A stretch of 64,000 bases of DNA, taken from the NCBI GenBank assembly GCA_947492575.1, contig CANLNK010000006.1:124001-188000 (forward strand), read 5' to 3'. Below, in pieces: positions 20,240-29,258 of the stretch. The notes below the pieces were generated by a model that saw only the letters and a program-made list of their open reading frames with translations, ran no database searches and was not told the DNA's origin. Position 1 is the first letter of the stretch; the number at the start of each line of letters is the position of its first letter. This DNA comes from an uncultured Thalassotalea sp. Its GTDB lineage: Bacteria; Pseudomonadota; Gammaproteobacteria; Enterobacterales; Alteromonadaceae. A program made the translations under genes and the position numbers.

Positions 20240-22882
20240 GTGCAATCAATTATTAATCGAATCGAAAATAATCAGTTCTGGAAATTTCACGGTGGCATTC
20301 ACCCACCAGAGCAAAAGTTTCTAACCAATAGCAAGCCTATTAAGCCACTGCACCTGCCGGAATTACTCATTATTCCTGTACAGCAGCATATTGGTGTACC
20401 TGGCGATATTCTCGTCAACATTGGCGACACGGTATTAAAAGGACAATCGCTTACCGCACCAACGTCACCTATGGCAGTGCCAGTGCATGCGCCAACGAGT
20501 GGCACAATCGAAAAAATCGCATTGCACGTTACGGCACATCCGTCGGGGTTAAGTGAGCTTTGCATATTCTTGAAACCCGACGGTCAAGACAAATGGCGAC
20601 CTCGCGAGCTATGTGAAGATTACAAAACGCTAGATCGTAGCGACATCATTCGCAAAATAACCGATGCTGGTATCAGTGGCATGGGTGGTGCAGGCTTCCC
20701 TACTCACATTAAAGTGGATAGCAAACCTAATATCGACTTTCTTATCATCAACGCCGCAGAGTGTGAACCATACATCACGGCAGATGATTTATTGATGCGC
20801 GAGCATAGCGCTACCATTTTAGATGGTATCAATATCTTAAGGCACTTGCTTATCCCACGCCTTGTATTAATCGGCATCGAAGATAACAAGCCTGAAGCTA
20901 TCGAAGCGCTTAAGAAAGCCACCGCAGACATTAACGATATTCACATATGTGTTGTGCCAACTAAATACCCAATGGGTGGCGAAAAGCAATTAATTAAAGC
21001 ATTAACAGGTAAAGAAATCGCCTCTGGCGGGTTGCCAATACAGCAAGGCATTATCATGCAAAACGTTGCTACCTGTTATGCCATTGCCGATGCTGTCATT
21101 AACGATAAGCCACTTATTGAACGTGTGGTTACAGTAAGCGGCCAAGGTTTAGAGAAACCGCAAAATATCTGGGCAGCTCTGGGTACGCCAGTACGTGATT
21201 TAGTTTCACTTTGTCACAGTACGCAACCCGCAGATAAAAAAGCCATCATTATGGGCGGCCCTATGATGGGCTTCACCCTGCCTATTGACACAGTGCCTGT
21301 AGTGAAAACAACCAACTGTGTATTGGTACCTAGCGAGAAAGAATTAAATCTTCACAATACTGAAGTAGAGTGCATTCGTTGTGGTCAATGTGCCGAGGTG
21401 TGTCCGAGTAACCTCTTGCCACAAGAACTTCAATGGTCTGCTAAGGCAAAAGATCACGACAAACTAAAAGCGCTTAATTTATTCGACTGTATAGACTGTG
21501 GTGCATGTGCTTACGTGTGTCCAAGCCACATACCTTTAGTTCAATACTACCGTATTGCAAAAGCTGAAATTCGCCAGCAAGAACTGCAAGACATTAAAGC
21601 AGAAAAAGCTAAAGCACGTTTCGAGGCACGTAAAGCACGTTTAGAGCGTGAACGTAAAGCTCGTGAAGAGAAGCAACGTAAGGCGTCTGAAGCGCGTCGT
21701 GCGGCGATGAATAATTCACAAGAAGGTACCAACGCCAAGTCGGCCGTTGCCGCTGCACTTGCTCGCGTAAAAGCGAAAAAAGCTCAAGACACTGGTGTCT
21801 CTGCAGAAACATCGACAGAAGCAACTACAGAAGTAAAAACTGAGACGTTGTCGCCAGTACAAGCAGCTATCGCGCGTGCAAAAGCGAAGAAGGCGGCTCA
21901 AGCCGCGCAATCAACCGAGTTGAACGGTGACAACAAAGCACCAGAAACAGGTGCTAATGCCGGTGCAGATGCTACACCTTCAGATGATAAGCAAAGTAAG
22001 GTAGCCGCTGCTGTAGCCCGCGCTAAAGCGAAGAAAGCGGCTAAAGCCAAGCAAGAAGCTGCTTCGCAAACGCCTGAAGAAAATGTGCCTGCAGAACAAA
22101 CCCTTGCGGGGCAATCATCTGCTGAGCAGGAAAAAGCTGAAGAACAAATGAATACAGCGCCTAAAGAGAAACCAGCTGCTGATTCAAAACAGGCGAAAGT
22201 TGCAGCCGCTGTAGCAAAAGCTAAAGCACGTAAGCAGGCGAAAGCCAAAGCTGAACAAGCAGAATCTATCACTGAAGGCTCTGCTCCTTCACAGGATGAG
22301 CCAGAGAAAACTGATGTAACATCAGCAGAAGTAACTGCTAAAACAGATGCTGCTGAAGCAATCGAGACAACAGAAGCACCCGCGAACGACAAAAAAGCTA
22401 AAATTGCTGCTGCTATTGCAAAAGCCAAAGCAAAAAAGGCTAAGCAGTCGAGTAACGATCTAGACGAAAGCACAGACGATTCAACTATCGAAAACCCTCT
22501 TAAAGAAGGTACTGTTGAAAGCAAAGCTAATTCGACGACTGATTCTAGTGCTGAAGATAGTGACACAGCGTCAGAGGTGAAGCCAGCTAATGACAAGAAA
22601 GCCAAAGTTGCCGCCGCTATTGCCAAAGCAAAGGCTAAAAAAGCCGTGCAAGCGTCTAATGCTGGAAGTTCTGAAGTTGATGACACAATGGAAAAAGCTG
22701 ACGCAAAAAGCGTAAACAGCGAGGCAGACGTAGCTGAAACTGAGGTGAATGCTGAACCACTTAATGGTAATGATCAAAGCGCGCCTGCTGTCAGTAGTAT
22801 CTCTCAACAGAAAAAAGCGCGTATCGCGGCGGCAGTCGCTAAAGCCAAAGCAAAGAAACAACAACAAGCAGAGTCAAATTAA
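20240..22882 (+). CDS. rsxC: Electron transport complex subunit RsxC (RnfC) with Ala/Lys repeat tail
   Basis: 880 residues from a GTG start. The NADH- and flavin-binding core (1-360) includes G-M-G-G-A-G-F-P-T-H. Two 4Fe-4S motifs start at residue 378 (C-I-R-C-G-Q-C) and 417 (C-I-D-C-G-A-C). After a charged coiled segment (450-500), about 380 residues carry seven copies of a helical repeat of the form K-x-A-A-A-[IV]-A-[KR]-A-K-A-[KR]-K, separated by Ser/Thr/Glu-rich spacers. Such tails are known in gammaproteobacterial RsxC but vary in repeat number, and their role is unclear. Confidence 0.96.
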   Translation: MQSIINRIENNQFWKFHGGIHPPEQKFLTNSKPIKPLHLPELLIIPVQQHIGVPGDILVNIGDTVLKGQSLTAPTSPMAVPVHAPTSGTIEKIALHVTAHPSGLSELCIFLKPDGQDKWRPRELCEDYKTLDRSDIIRKITDAGISGMGGAGFPTHIKVDSKPNIDFLIINAAECEPYITADDLLMREHSATILDGINILRHLLIPRLVLIGIEDNKPEAIEALKKATADINDIHICVVPTKYPMGGEKQLIKALTGKEIASGGLPIQQGIIMQNVATCYAIADAVINDKPLIERVVTVSGQGLEKPQNIWAALGTPVRDLVSLCHSTQPADKKAIIMGGPMMGFTLPIDTVPVVKTTNCVLVPSEKELNLHNTEVECIRCGQCAEVCPSNLLPQELQWSAKAKDHDKLKALNLFDCIDCGACAYVCPSHIPLVQYYRIAKAEIRQQELQDIKAEKAKARFEARKARLERERKAREEKQRKASEARRAAMNNSQEGTNAKSAVAAALARVKAKKAQDTGVSAETSTEATTEVKTETLSPVQAAIARAKAKKAAQAAQSTELNGDNKAPETGANAGADATPSDDKQSKVAAAVARAKAKKAAKAKQEAASQTPEENVPAEQTLAGQSSAEQEKAEEQMNTAPKEKPAADSKQAKVAAAVAKAKARKQAKAKAEQAESITEGSAPSQDEPEKTDVTSAEVTAKTDAAEAIETTEAPANDKKAKIAAAIAKAKAKKAKQSSNDLDESTDDSTIENPLKEGTVESKANSTTDSSAEDSDTASEVKPANDKKAKVAAAIAKAKAKKAVQASNAGSSEVDDTMEKADAKSVNSEADVAETEVNAEPLNGNDQSAPAVSSISQQKKARIAAAVAKAKAKKQQQAESN

Positions 22883-22885
22883 TTC

Positions 22886-23980
22886 ATGGCATTTTGGATA
22901 GCAAGTTCACCCCATAACCATATTCAAAAAGAAACCTCAGCATTAATGCGGTTGGTTATCTTTGCTACTATTCCGGGCATTTTAGCGCAGTGGTATTTCT
23001 TCGGTTGGGGCAATATCATTCATATCGGATTAGCAACGGCAACAGCATTATTGTGTGAGTTTTTCGTTTTATCACTACGTAAAAAACCGATAAAAGCTGA
23101 GTTGCTCGACGGCAGTGCCATACTTACCGCCATATTGCTCGCAATATGTCTACCAGCAGTAGCACCTTGGTGGATATCAGTGTTAGGTGCAATGTTTGCC
23201 ATTGCCGTGGTTAAGCAGCTATACGGTGGCTTAGGTCATAACCCATTCAACCCTGCTATGGCAGCTTATGTAATGCTGCTTATTTCGTTCCCTGTTGAAA
23301 TGACCACTTGGTTACCACCAAGAGAACTGTGGCCAGTGGAATATACCTTCATGGATACGGTTTGGATGATCTTTACAGAGAGCACGCAATTAGGTTATTC
23401 CGCAGAACAATTGCGCACGCATATTGACGGTTACACAATGGCGACGCCGCTAGATACGTTAAAAACAGGCCTAACAACGGGTTTAAGTGTTTCAGAAGTA
23501 ACTACCTCACCTGTCTTTGGCGATTATTTTGCGTCAGGCTGGGAATGGGTAAATGCCGGTTTCCTACTTGGCGGAATCATCCTTTTAGCGAAAAAAGCTA
23601 TCCATTGGGCAGCACCAGTAAGCTTTTTAGCGATGCTTTGGTTATGCTCACTCATTGGTTACATGGTCAGCCCAGATCTTAATCCGTCTACCCTGTTCTA
23701 CTGGTTCTCTGGTGCAACTATGCTAGGCGCATTCTTTATCTTGACCGACCCTGTATCAGGCGCAACAAGCTTCAAAGGTAGACTAGTTTTCGGCGCATTG
23801 GCTGGCCTGCTCGTATATCTAATTCGCAACTTTGGAGGCTACCCAGATGCGGTTGCTTTCGCCGTGTTGCTTTGCAATATGGCCGCACCATTAATTGATG
23901 TATATACACGCCCTCGCACCTTCGGACACCAGACGCATGGTCTTGGCGTTGCAGGCAACAAACAAGGAGCCAAGAAATAA
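22886..23980 (+). CDS. rsxD: Electron transport complex subunit RsxD (RnfD)
   Basis: 364 residues with about nine membrane segments. Family hallmarks are S-S-P-H at the N-terminus, G-G-L-G-H-N-P-F-N-P-A-M near residue 113, and a T-x-A-T-P-L-D-T-L-K flavinylation-type segment near residues 185-194 for covalently bound FMN. It is an inner-membrane core subunit. It sits 3 bp from rsxC and its stop overlaps the rsxG start. Confidence 0.97.
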   Translation: MAFWIASSPHNHIQKETSALMRLVIFATIPGILAQWYFFGWGNIIHIGLATATALLCEFFVLSLRKKPIKAELLDGSAILTAILLAICLPAVAPWWISVLGAMFAIAVVKQLYGGLGHNPFNPAMAAYVMLLISFPVEMTTWLPPRELWPVEYTFMDTVWMIFTESTQLGYSAEQLRTHIDGYTMATPLDTLKTGLTTGLSVSEVTTSPVFGDYFASGWEWVNAGFLLGGIILLAKKAIHWAAPVSFLAMLWLCSLIGYMVSPDLNPSTLFYWFSGATMLGAFFILTDPVSGATSFKGRLVFGALAGLLVYLIRNFGGYPDAVAFAVLLCNMAAPLIDVYTRPRTFGHQTHGLGVAGNKQGAKK

Positions 23981-24621
23981 TGAAAATCGCCATAGAGAAA
24001 AATGCGCGAATTCTTGCAGCCTTTGCTATTGCCTGTACGCTTGTAGTTGGCATCACATTTGAGTTAACAAAAGATCGTATCGCTCAGCAAGAACAAAAAG
24101 AATTGCTTTCAACGTTGCACGCAATTGTTCCTGACGACATTCACGACAATGACATGTCACAGCGCTGTGTGCTTGTAACAGATGAATTGCTAGGTGGTTC
24201 AGAGCAACAAACAGCCTATTTAGCGACGCAAAACGAGCAACCCGTGGCGGCAGCAATTACGGCTATCGCACCAAACGGTTACAGCGGTAAAATTTATCTG
24301 ATCGCAGCGTTCAACATCGATGGTTCTGTCAGTGGTGTACGTGTGTTAAAACACAATGAAACACCGGGCTTAGGTGACAAAATTGAAGAGCGCAAGAGCG
24401 ACTGGATTTATAGCTTCAATGGCAAAACGCTAGAAGACATTAACAGTAGCCGTTGGGCGGTAGCCAAAGACGGTGGGATGTTCGACCAATTTACTGGCGC
24501 CACCATCACGCCTCGCGCTATCGTAAAAGCAGTTGGTGCTACGTCATCATTCTTTGAACAAAATAAAGACGCTCTGTTTAGCGCAAGTAATGACTGCGGA
24601 GTAGAAAATGAAAGTGAATAG
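23980..24621 (+). CDS. rsxG: Electron transport complex subunit RsxG (RnfG)
   Basis: 213 residues. One N-terminal membrane segment (about 9-28) is followed by a periplasmic FMN-binding domain with the flavinylation motif S/T-G-A-T ([10 protein letters not shown] near residue 175) and H-N-E-T-P-G-L-G-D near 128. Covalent FMN on this Thr is established for RnfG. Its stop overlaps the start of rsxE. Confidence 0.97.
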   Translation: MKIAIEKNARILAAFAIACTLVVGITFELTKDRIAQQEQKELLSTLHAIVPDDIHDNDMSQRCVLVTDELLGGSEQQTAYLATQNEQPVAAAITAIAPNGYSGKIYLIAAFNIDGSVSGVRVLKHNETPGLGDKIEERKSDWIYSFNGKTLEDINSSRWAVAKDGGMFDQFTGATITPRAIVKAVGATSSFFEQNKDALFSASNDCGVENESE

Positions 24622-25315
24622 CGAATACAAAGAACTTGCATTGCAAGGTTTGTGGAAAAACAACCCTGGCCTGGTGCAGCTTTTAGGTTTGTGTCCCCTG
24701 CTCGCTGTTACGTCTACCGTCACTAACGCATTAGGCTTGGGCTTAGCGACTTTGCTGGTATTAATTTGTTCAAATGTTACCGTGTCGGCGATTCGCAATT
24801 GGGTACCGAAAGAGATCCGTATTCCGATTTTTGTATTAATCATTGCAGCTTTTGTAACGTGCGTACAATTGCTAATGAATGCTTACACATACGGCATTTA
24901 TCAATCATTAGGTATTTTCTTACCACTTATCGTAACAAACTGTGCCATTATCGGCCGCGCTGAAGCTTACGCCTCTAAGAATCCAATCAAGCAATCTGCA
25001 TTCGACGGTTTGATGATGGGCCTTGGCTTTGCTGCTGTGCTACTCGTCCTTGGCGCGATGCGTGAAATACTGGGTCAAGGAACATTATTTGACGGTGCGC
25101 ATCTGCTGCTGGGTGAATGGGCAAGCGTGTTAAGAGTTGAAGTAATGAAGTTAGACAGCCAGTTCTTACTCGCAATATTACCGCCGGGCGCTTTTATCGC
25201 GATGGGCTTCCTTGTCGCGATTAAAAATGCAATCGACACCAAGTTAGAAGAACGTCAGCCCAAAGAAGAAGAAGTAAAAAGTATTGAGCGCGTGCGCGTT
25301 AACTTTGACTCATAA
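24608..25315 (+). CDS. rsxE: Electron transport complex subunit RsxE (RnfE)
   Basis: 235 residues, six membrane segments, paralogous to Rsx[16 protein letters not shown] and [12 protein letters not shown]. It is the last subunit of the complex. The start overlaps the last 14 bp of rsxG. nth follows after 96 bp, the common gammaproteobacterial rsx-nth arrangement. Confidence 0.97.
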   Translation: MKVNSEYKELALQGLWKNNPGLVQLLGLCPLLAVTSTVTNALGLGLATLLVLICSNVTVSAIRNWVPKEIRIPIFVLIIAAFVTCVQLLMNAYTYGIYQSLGIFLPLIVTNCAIIGRAEAYASKNPIKQSAFDGLMMGLGFAAVLLVLGAMREILGQGTLFDGAHLLLGEWASVLRVEVMKLDSQFLLAILPPGAFIAMGFLVAIKNAIDTKLEERQPKEEEVKSIERVRVNFDS

Positions 25316-25411
25316 TTGAATGTCATACATCGAGTTGCTCAACCTTGTGGTTACATGTATTGACTTAGGAAATGAAGTAACAACTGAAGTTTTAAGAAGT
25401 AAATAATAACA

Positions 25412-26044
25412 ATGAACAAAGATAAACGCTTAGCCATACTTAATCGGTTGCGAGATGACAATCCCCACCCGAGTACAGAGTTAGATTTTACTTCGCCCTT
25501 TGAGTTACTCATCGCTGTTTTACTATCTGCACAAGCAACTGACGTTGGTGTAAACAAAGCAACCGCGAAACTCTTTCCTGTTGCCCGCACACCTCAAGCC
25601 ATGATGGACTTAGGTGTCGATGGCATTAAGGAATACATTAAAACCATTGGCTTGTTTAACGCTAAAGCAGAAAACACTTACAAGACCTGCAAAATCCTCG
25701 TTGAAAAACACGGCGGTGAAGTACCAGAAAGTCGAGAAGCATTGGAAGCCCTTCCCGGTGTTGGCAGAAAAACGGCCAACGTTGTGCTTAACTGCGCTTT
25801 TGGCTGGCCAACCATCGCCGTGGACACCCACATATTCCGCGTCTCCAATCGCACTAAATTAGCCATGGGCAAAAATGTTGATCAGGTGGAGCAGAAGCTC
25901 TTAAAAGTGGTACCGAAAGAATTTAAAGTCGATGTGCACCATTGGTTGATCCTGCATGGTCGATATACTTGCATCGCGCGTAAGCCAAGATGTGGTTCTT
26001 GTATTATTGAAGACTTGTGTGAGTTTAAGGATAAGACTGAGTAA
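25412..26044 (+). CDS. nth: Endonuclease III (DNA glycosylase/AP lyase)
   Basis: 210 residues. The helix-hairpin-helix L-P-G-V-G-R-K-T-A-N-V-V carries the catalytic Lys (near 119), the catalytic Asp is in V-D-T-H-I-F-R (near 137), and the 4Fe-4S motif C-x6-C-x2-C-x5-C is intact at the C-terminus. It removes oxidised pyrimidines in base excision repair. The part from the F-G-W-P codon (25799) to the stop is the part that recurs, diverged, five times downstream. It is therefore a hybrid if the serial-insertion model is right: an old 5' part joined to a 3' end brought by the latest element. Confidence 0.97.
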   Translation: MNKDKRLAILNRLRDDNPHPSTELDFTSPFELLIAVLLSAQATDVGVNKATAKLFPVARTPQAMMDLGVDGIKEYIKTIGLFNAKAENTYKTCKILVEKHGGEVPESREALEALPGVGRKTANVVLNCAFGWPTIAVDTHIFRVSNRTKLAMGKNVDQVEQKLLKVVPKEFKVDVHHWLILHGRYTCIARKPRCGSCIIEDLCEFKDKTE

Positions 26045-26103
26045 ATAAAATCGAGTTAGGTTAAATTTACTATAACTGCGATAAAGCTCTTTCTCTAAAA
26101 GAG

Positions 26104-27375
26104 TTAATCACATATATTTATTCCGATTCTTTCTGTGTATCTAGAACACAATCGTATTGACTCATTCGTTTGCCCTGTTGATTTTAGTAATTTTGCTAGA
26201 CCTAAAGTCGCTTCTGGTGAAAACGGTGTAAAACTCAATACATGGCGAAACCAGATTTCCGCATCTATCAAGTTATTTAATTGGAAGTATTTGTTTCCTA
26301 TGGTGACCCCTAGGCTAGCCTGCCATTGCTTTGATAGGTAAGCTTCAATGCCCTCATGCTTATCAATAACATAGAAAGCTTTTTTATAGTATGAAATAGC
26401 AGTAGGCAGTTGTCCTGAGATTTCATAAATGTCTCCCATATTAATTATTACATCCCAAGCATTTGGGTTGATTGACAATGCCTTTTCATAACTACGAATT
26501 GCCGCATCAAAATTATTAAGCGCAGACAAAACAAAGCCCAATGATTTATGTGTTTTCTCGTTATTGGGCAACAACTTAACCGCTTTCTCAGATAATTTTA
26601 AGGCTTTGTTAAGTTGCCGATTTTTAGTCTCACTGAAAAGGTTTCCATCAGATAACGCTTGCCCTAAACTCATATCTTGCCATGCTATATCATGTCGTTC
26701 ATTAGATAATCGTATTGAACGCTGCACAAGAGCATTAGCTAAACCTGAATAAGCTGCCCCCAAGTTTGGAGAAAGCGCGATAGCTTTTTGATATAGCTCC
26801 ATTGCCGCTTCATTATCCAGACGTGTCACTTTGTGGTAATAAACATCTGCTTGTTGAACTAATTTATTAGCTTCTAATTTAGCTGGACTTGAAATGACTT
26901 CATGCAAAGCAAAGCCAATCGTTACTACCAGAGATACTAATAACGATACTCCAACTAAAAAAATTACTTTCTTTGGAACGGAGTTTATTGCAGGATTATC
27001 AGCACAATGAGCTTGGCTCTCAATCGACTCTACCCATTCGACATGAGACGCGATTAGGCGATATCCCCTTTTTGGCAAGGTTTCGATGAACTTAGACTGT
27101 CGAGGTTGATCACCCAATATCTTTCTCACTCGAGAAATGCACTTAGACAACGCATCTTCGTTGACAACAGTATTTGGCCAAAGCTTCTCTAATAATATGT
27201 CTTTTGTAACAAGCTTTCCTTGATTGTTGGCGAGAAGAGTTAATAACTTAATGCCTAGTGGATCGACTCTTTCATTTTCATTATCATCAATTTCAGGCAG
27301 TAATGAATTAGATAACTCACCAGTGTCTATATTTAAATACCAATGTTCAATACGAAGAAATGTCACTATAACCAA
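26104..27375 (-). CDS. CadC-like membrane regulator with TPR-type sensor
   Basis: 423 residues. An OmpR/PhoB-type winged helix (about 10-115; R-V-D-P-L-G-I-K-L-L-T-L-L-A and L-P-K-R-G-Y-R-L-I) comes first, then a membrane segment (about 145-167) and a periplasmic region of tetratricopeptide repeats (175-420; A-Y-S-G-L-A-N-A-L and S-Y-E-K-A-L-S-I-N-P-N-A-W). This is the CadC/ToxR layout: DNA binding in the cytoplasm, sensing outside. It is divergent from the S41 gene. Its close paralog with identical length lies at 29259-30530. It converges on nth with 59 bp between. Confidence 0.85.
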   Translation of the reverse strand: MVIVTFLRIEHWYLNIDTGELSNSLLPEIDDNENERVDPLGIKLLTLLANNQGKLVTKDILLEKLWPNTVVNEDALSKCISRVRKILGDQPRQSKFIETLPKRGYRLIASHVEWVESIESQAHCADNPAINSVPKKVIFLVGVSLLVSLVVTIGFALHEVISSPAKLEANKLVQQADVYYHKVTRLDNEAAMELYQKAIALSPNLGAAYSGLANALVQRSIRLSNERHDIAWQDMSLGQALSDGNLFSETKNRQLNKALKLSEKAVKLLPNNEKTHKSLGFVLSALNNFDAAIRSYEKALSINPNAWDVIINMGDIYEISGQLPTAISYYKKAFYVIDKHEGIEAYLSKQWQASLGVTIGNKYFQLNNLIDAEIWFRHVLSFTPFSPEATLGLAKLLKSTGQTNESIRLCSRYTERIGINICD

Positions 27376-27410
27376 CCAATTATCTAAATTAGAAGTGTTA
27401 GAATAATCGT

Positions 27411-27439
27411 TTTGTCAGGAAAATAAGAGAGTTTTGTCA
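27411..27439. promoter_or_regulatory. Paired TTTGTCA operator-like sites, module 1
   Basis: Two direct TTTGTCA copies at 27411-27417 and 27433-27439, starts 22 bp apart (two helical turns), lie between the regulator and the S41 gene. The same pair and spacing is kept in module 2 while the surrounding bases differ, which suggests binding sites for the CadC-like proteins. Confidence 0.5.
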
Positions 27440-27498
27440 ATAATTTCCCCTTTGAATATCTTATAAAATAAACAAATTCATATTAACGAACAAAGATC

Positions 27499-28887
27499 AT
27501 GGAATCATATAAAGCCTTATTTAAAATAACTGTTTCTATTATTTGGATATTCACTCATTCCATTGCTAATGGCGGTGGCGTGACTTTTAGCCAAGAGCAA
27601 GTGCGCGGTGATCTGAGCAATTTATATCAATCACTAATAGATACTCATTACAATCCTTATGCATATATTTCAAAGGCTCAGCTACAACAGCGATACCAAA
27701 ATCTTCAAGATCAAATTACTAAGCCATCCTATTCATTACTTGAAACGACTAAACTTTATCAACAACTCGTATCTTCATTAAATAATGGACATACAGAAAT
27801 TGATTTTCCTGCGGCTCCTTATATTGAGTACGCAAAATCTGGAGGTACGCTATTTCCGTTAGAGATAAGTATCGAAGGTAACAAAGCTTTTATTAGAAAC
27901 AATTACTCTAAAAATTCATCTATTGTAAAAGGTTCTGAATTACTCAAAGTTAATGGCCAACCTATCAACACAATTTTAAAAAGTATTTACCCATTAATTT
28001 CGGCTGAACGCCAGTATTTTAAAAATGCGAAATTAGAAATTTATACCCTACCTCGTTATTATTGGTATGCCTATGGTCGGCAAGATAACTTTGTTGTTAC
28101 GATCCGCAATGATGATTCAATAACTGAATATAATGTTAAAGCCATTAACACCTTTAACGAATTTGAAGCGAAAAAAGATGAGATACTTAACGCTCAGCAA
28201 AAACTCAACTTTTTTGAAACTACGGCATATTTAAATCCCGGACAATTCTCTGGTGATGAAAAAAAATATAAACAGTTTATTGATGAATCCTTTGCCGCTA
28301 TTCGGAAGAAATCCAGTAAAAATCTCATTATTGATTTGAGAAATAACGGAGGAGGTAATGATTCCTTTAGTGATTACTTGGTTGCTTACATCGCCGACAA
28401 ACCATTCAGGTGGAGTTCTACCTTCAGTTTACGCACCAGCGCTCTATTGAAAAAAGACACAAAAGCAAATAAAGATATAACAAAGCCCTACTGGCAATCT
28501 GTTATGAACAAAAATACAGGAGAGCGATACGAGTTTCAATTTGACAAATATCAGCCCATATCTGAAAAAAAAAGATACAAAGGAAATGTATATGTATTAA
28601 TTAACCGTCACTCACATTCTCAAGCGGCGGTCACTGCCGCACAGATTCAAGATTATGGTTGGGCAACTATTGTGGGTGAAGAAACTGGAGATTACCCAAG
28701 TCTCTATGCCTCGCAGTTTCAATACTCACTTCCAATCACTAATATTGTAGTGAAAATATCAAAGGGGTATATCGTAAGAGTAAGTGGCAATAAAGAATCT
28801 AAAGGTGTCATACCTGACATCATGCTGAGAGACCATTTACTTGATGAAAACGATGAAATATTAACTCAGCTACTCCAAAGGTTCTAA
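27499..28887 (+). CDS. S41-family (C-terminal processing/tricorn-like) peptidase, secreted
   Basis: 462 residues with an N-terminal signal-like segment (about 1-25). A PDZ-like element (G-S-E-L-L-K-V-N-G-Q-P-I) precedes the S41 catalytic region: N-L-I-I-D-L-R-N-N-G-G-G near 275 and the candidate nucleophile in H-S-H-S-Q-A-A-V-T-A-A near 375, followed by G-E-E-T-G-D-Y-P. It should be a periplasmic serine protease or IRBP-type homolog of unknown substrate. It is divergent from its presumed regulator. Base composition is more AT-rich than rsx/nth next door. Confidence 0.8.
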   Translation: MESYKALFKITVSIIWIFTHSIANGGGVTFSQEQVRGDLSNLYQSLIDTHYNPYAYISKAQLQQRYQNLQDQITKPSYSLLETTKLYQQLVSSLNNGHTEIDFPAAPYIEYAKSGGTLFPLEISIEGNKAFIRNNYSKNSSIVKGSELLKVNGQPINTILKSIYPLISAERQYFKNAKLEIYTLPRYYWYAYGRQDNFVVTIRNDDSITEYNVKAINTFNEFEAKKDEILNAQQKLNFFETTAYLNPGQFSGDEKKYKQFIDESFAAIRKKSSKNLIIDLRNNGGGNDSFSDYLVAYIADKPFRWSSTFSLRTSALLKKDTKANKDITKPYWQSVMNKNTGERYEFQFDKYQPISEKKRYKGNVYVLINRHSHSQAAVTAAQIQDYGWATIVGEETGDYPSLYASQFQYSLPITNIVVKISKGYIVRVSGNKESKGVIPDIMLRDHLLDENDEILTQLLQRF

Positions 28888-28937
28888 AATTGGCTATCTA
28901 AGAAATTAACATTTTCCACTTACCGCTGGAACGCGAT

Positions 28938-28951
28938 CTACCTTCCTTATC
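28938..28951 (+). repeat. Module-end 14-mer, copy 1
   Basis: CTACCTTCCTTATC directly before displaced nth fragment 1 (one base before its first codon). Identical to the copy at 34201-34214. Confidence 0.75.
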
Positions 28952-28952
28952 A

Positions 28953-29198
28953 TTCGGCTGGCCGACAATTGCAGTAGATACTCACATTTTCCGTTTATCA
29001 AATCGCACCAAATTTGCCACGGGTAAAAACGTCGTTGAAGTTGAACAAAAACTACTTAAAGTAGTACCAAAAGAGTTTAAAGTGGATGTTCATCACTGGC
29101 TTATTTTACACGGACGCTACACATGTACTGCCCGCAAGCCAAAATGCGGTTCCTGTATTATTGAAGATCTTTGTGAGTTTAAAGATAAGACTGAGTAA
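28953..29198 (+). pseudogene. Displaced nth 3' end, copy 1 (intact frame)
   Basis: 246 nt encoding 81 residues from F-G-W-P to the stop. About seven residues differ from the native Nth C-terminus. The catalytic-Asp segment V-D-T-H-I-F-R and all four cluster Cys residues are kept. There is no start codon or 5' part. Many synonymous differences from nth show that this segment evolved under selection in a complete gene before being cut off, so it is not a recent local copy. Confidence 0.9.
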
Positions 29199-29258
29199 AT
29201 AAAGTTAAGTTAACTCGAATATGCTCAAGCCAGTAATACAACTATTTCTCTGCAACAG

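Larger units (their letters stand above)
25799..28952. mobile_element. Putative nth-targeting module 1 (CadC-like plus S41 protease)
   Basis: The unit runs from the F-G-W-P codon of nth to the base before the first displaced nth fragment: 3154 bp. It holds the functional nth 3' end, a minus-strand CadC-like regulator, a divergent S41 protease gene and the terminal 14-mer at 28938-28951. No recombinase is encoded. In the serial-insertion model it is the youngest insertion. The boundaries are seen; mobility is inferred. Confidence 0.45.

Noticed and set aside
21547-22867. Minus-strand frames opposite rsxC
   Set aside because: Antisense of the Ala/Lys repeat tail; composition follows from the sense repeats.
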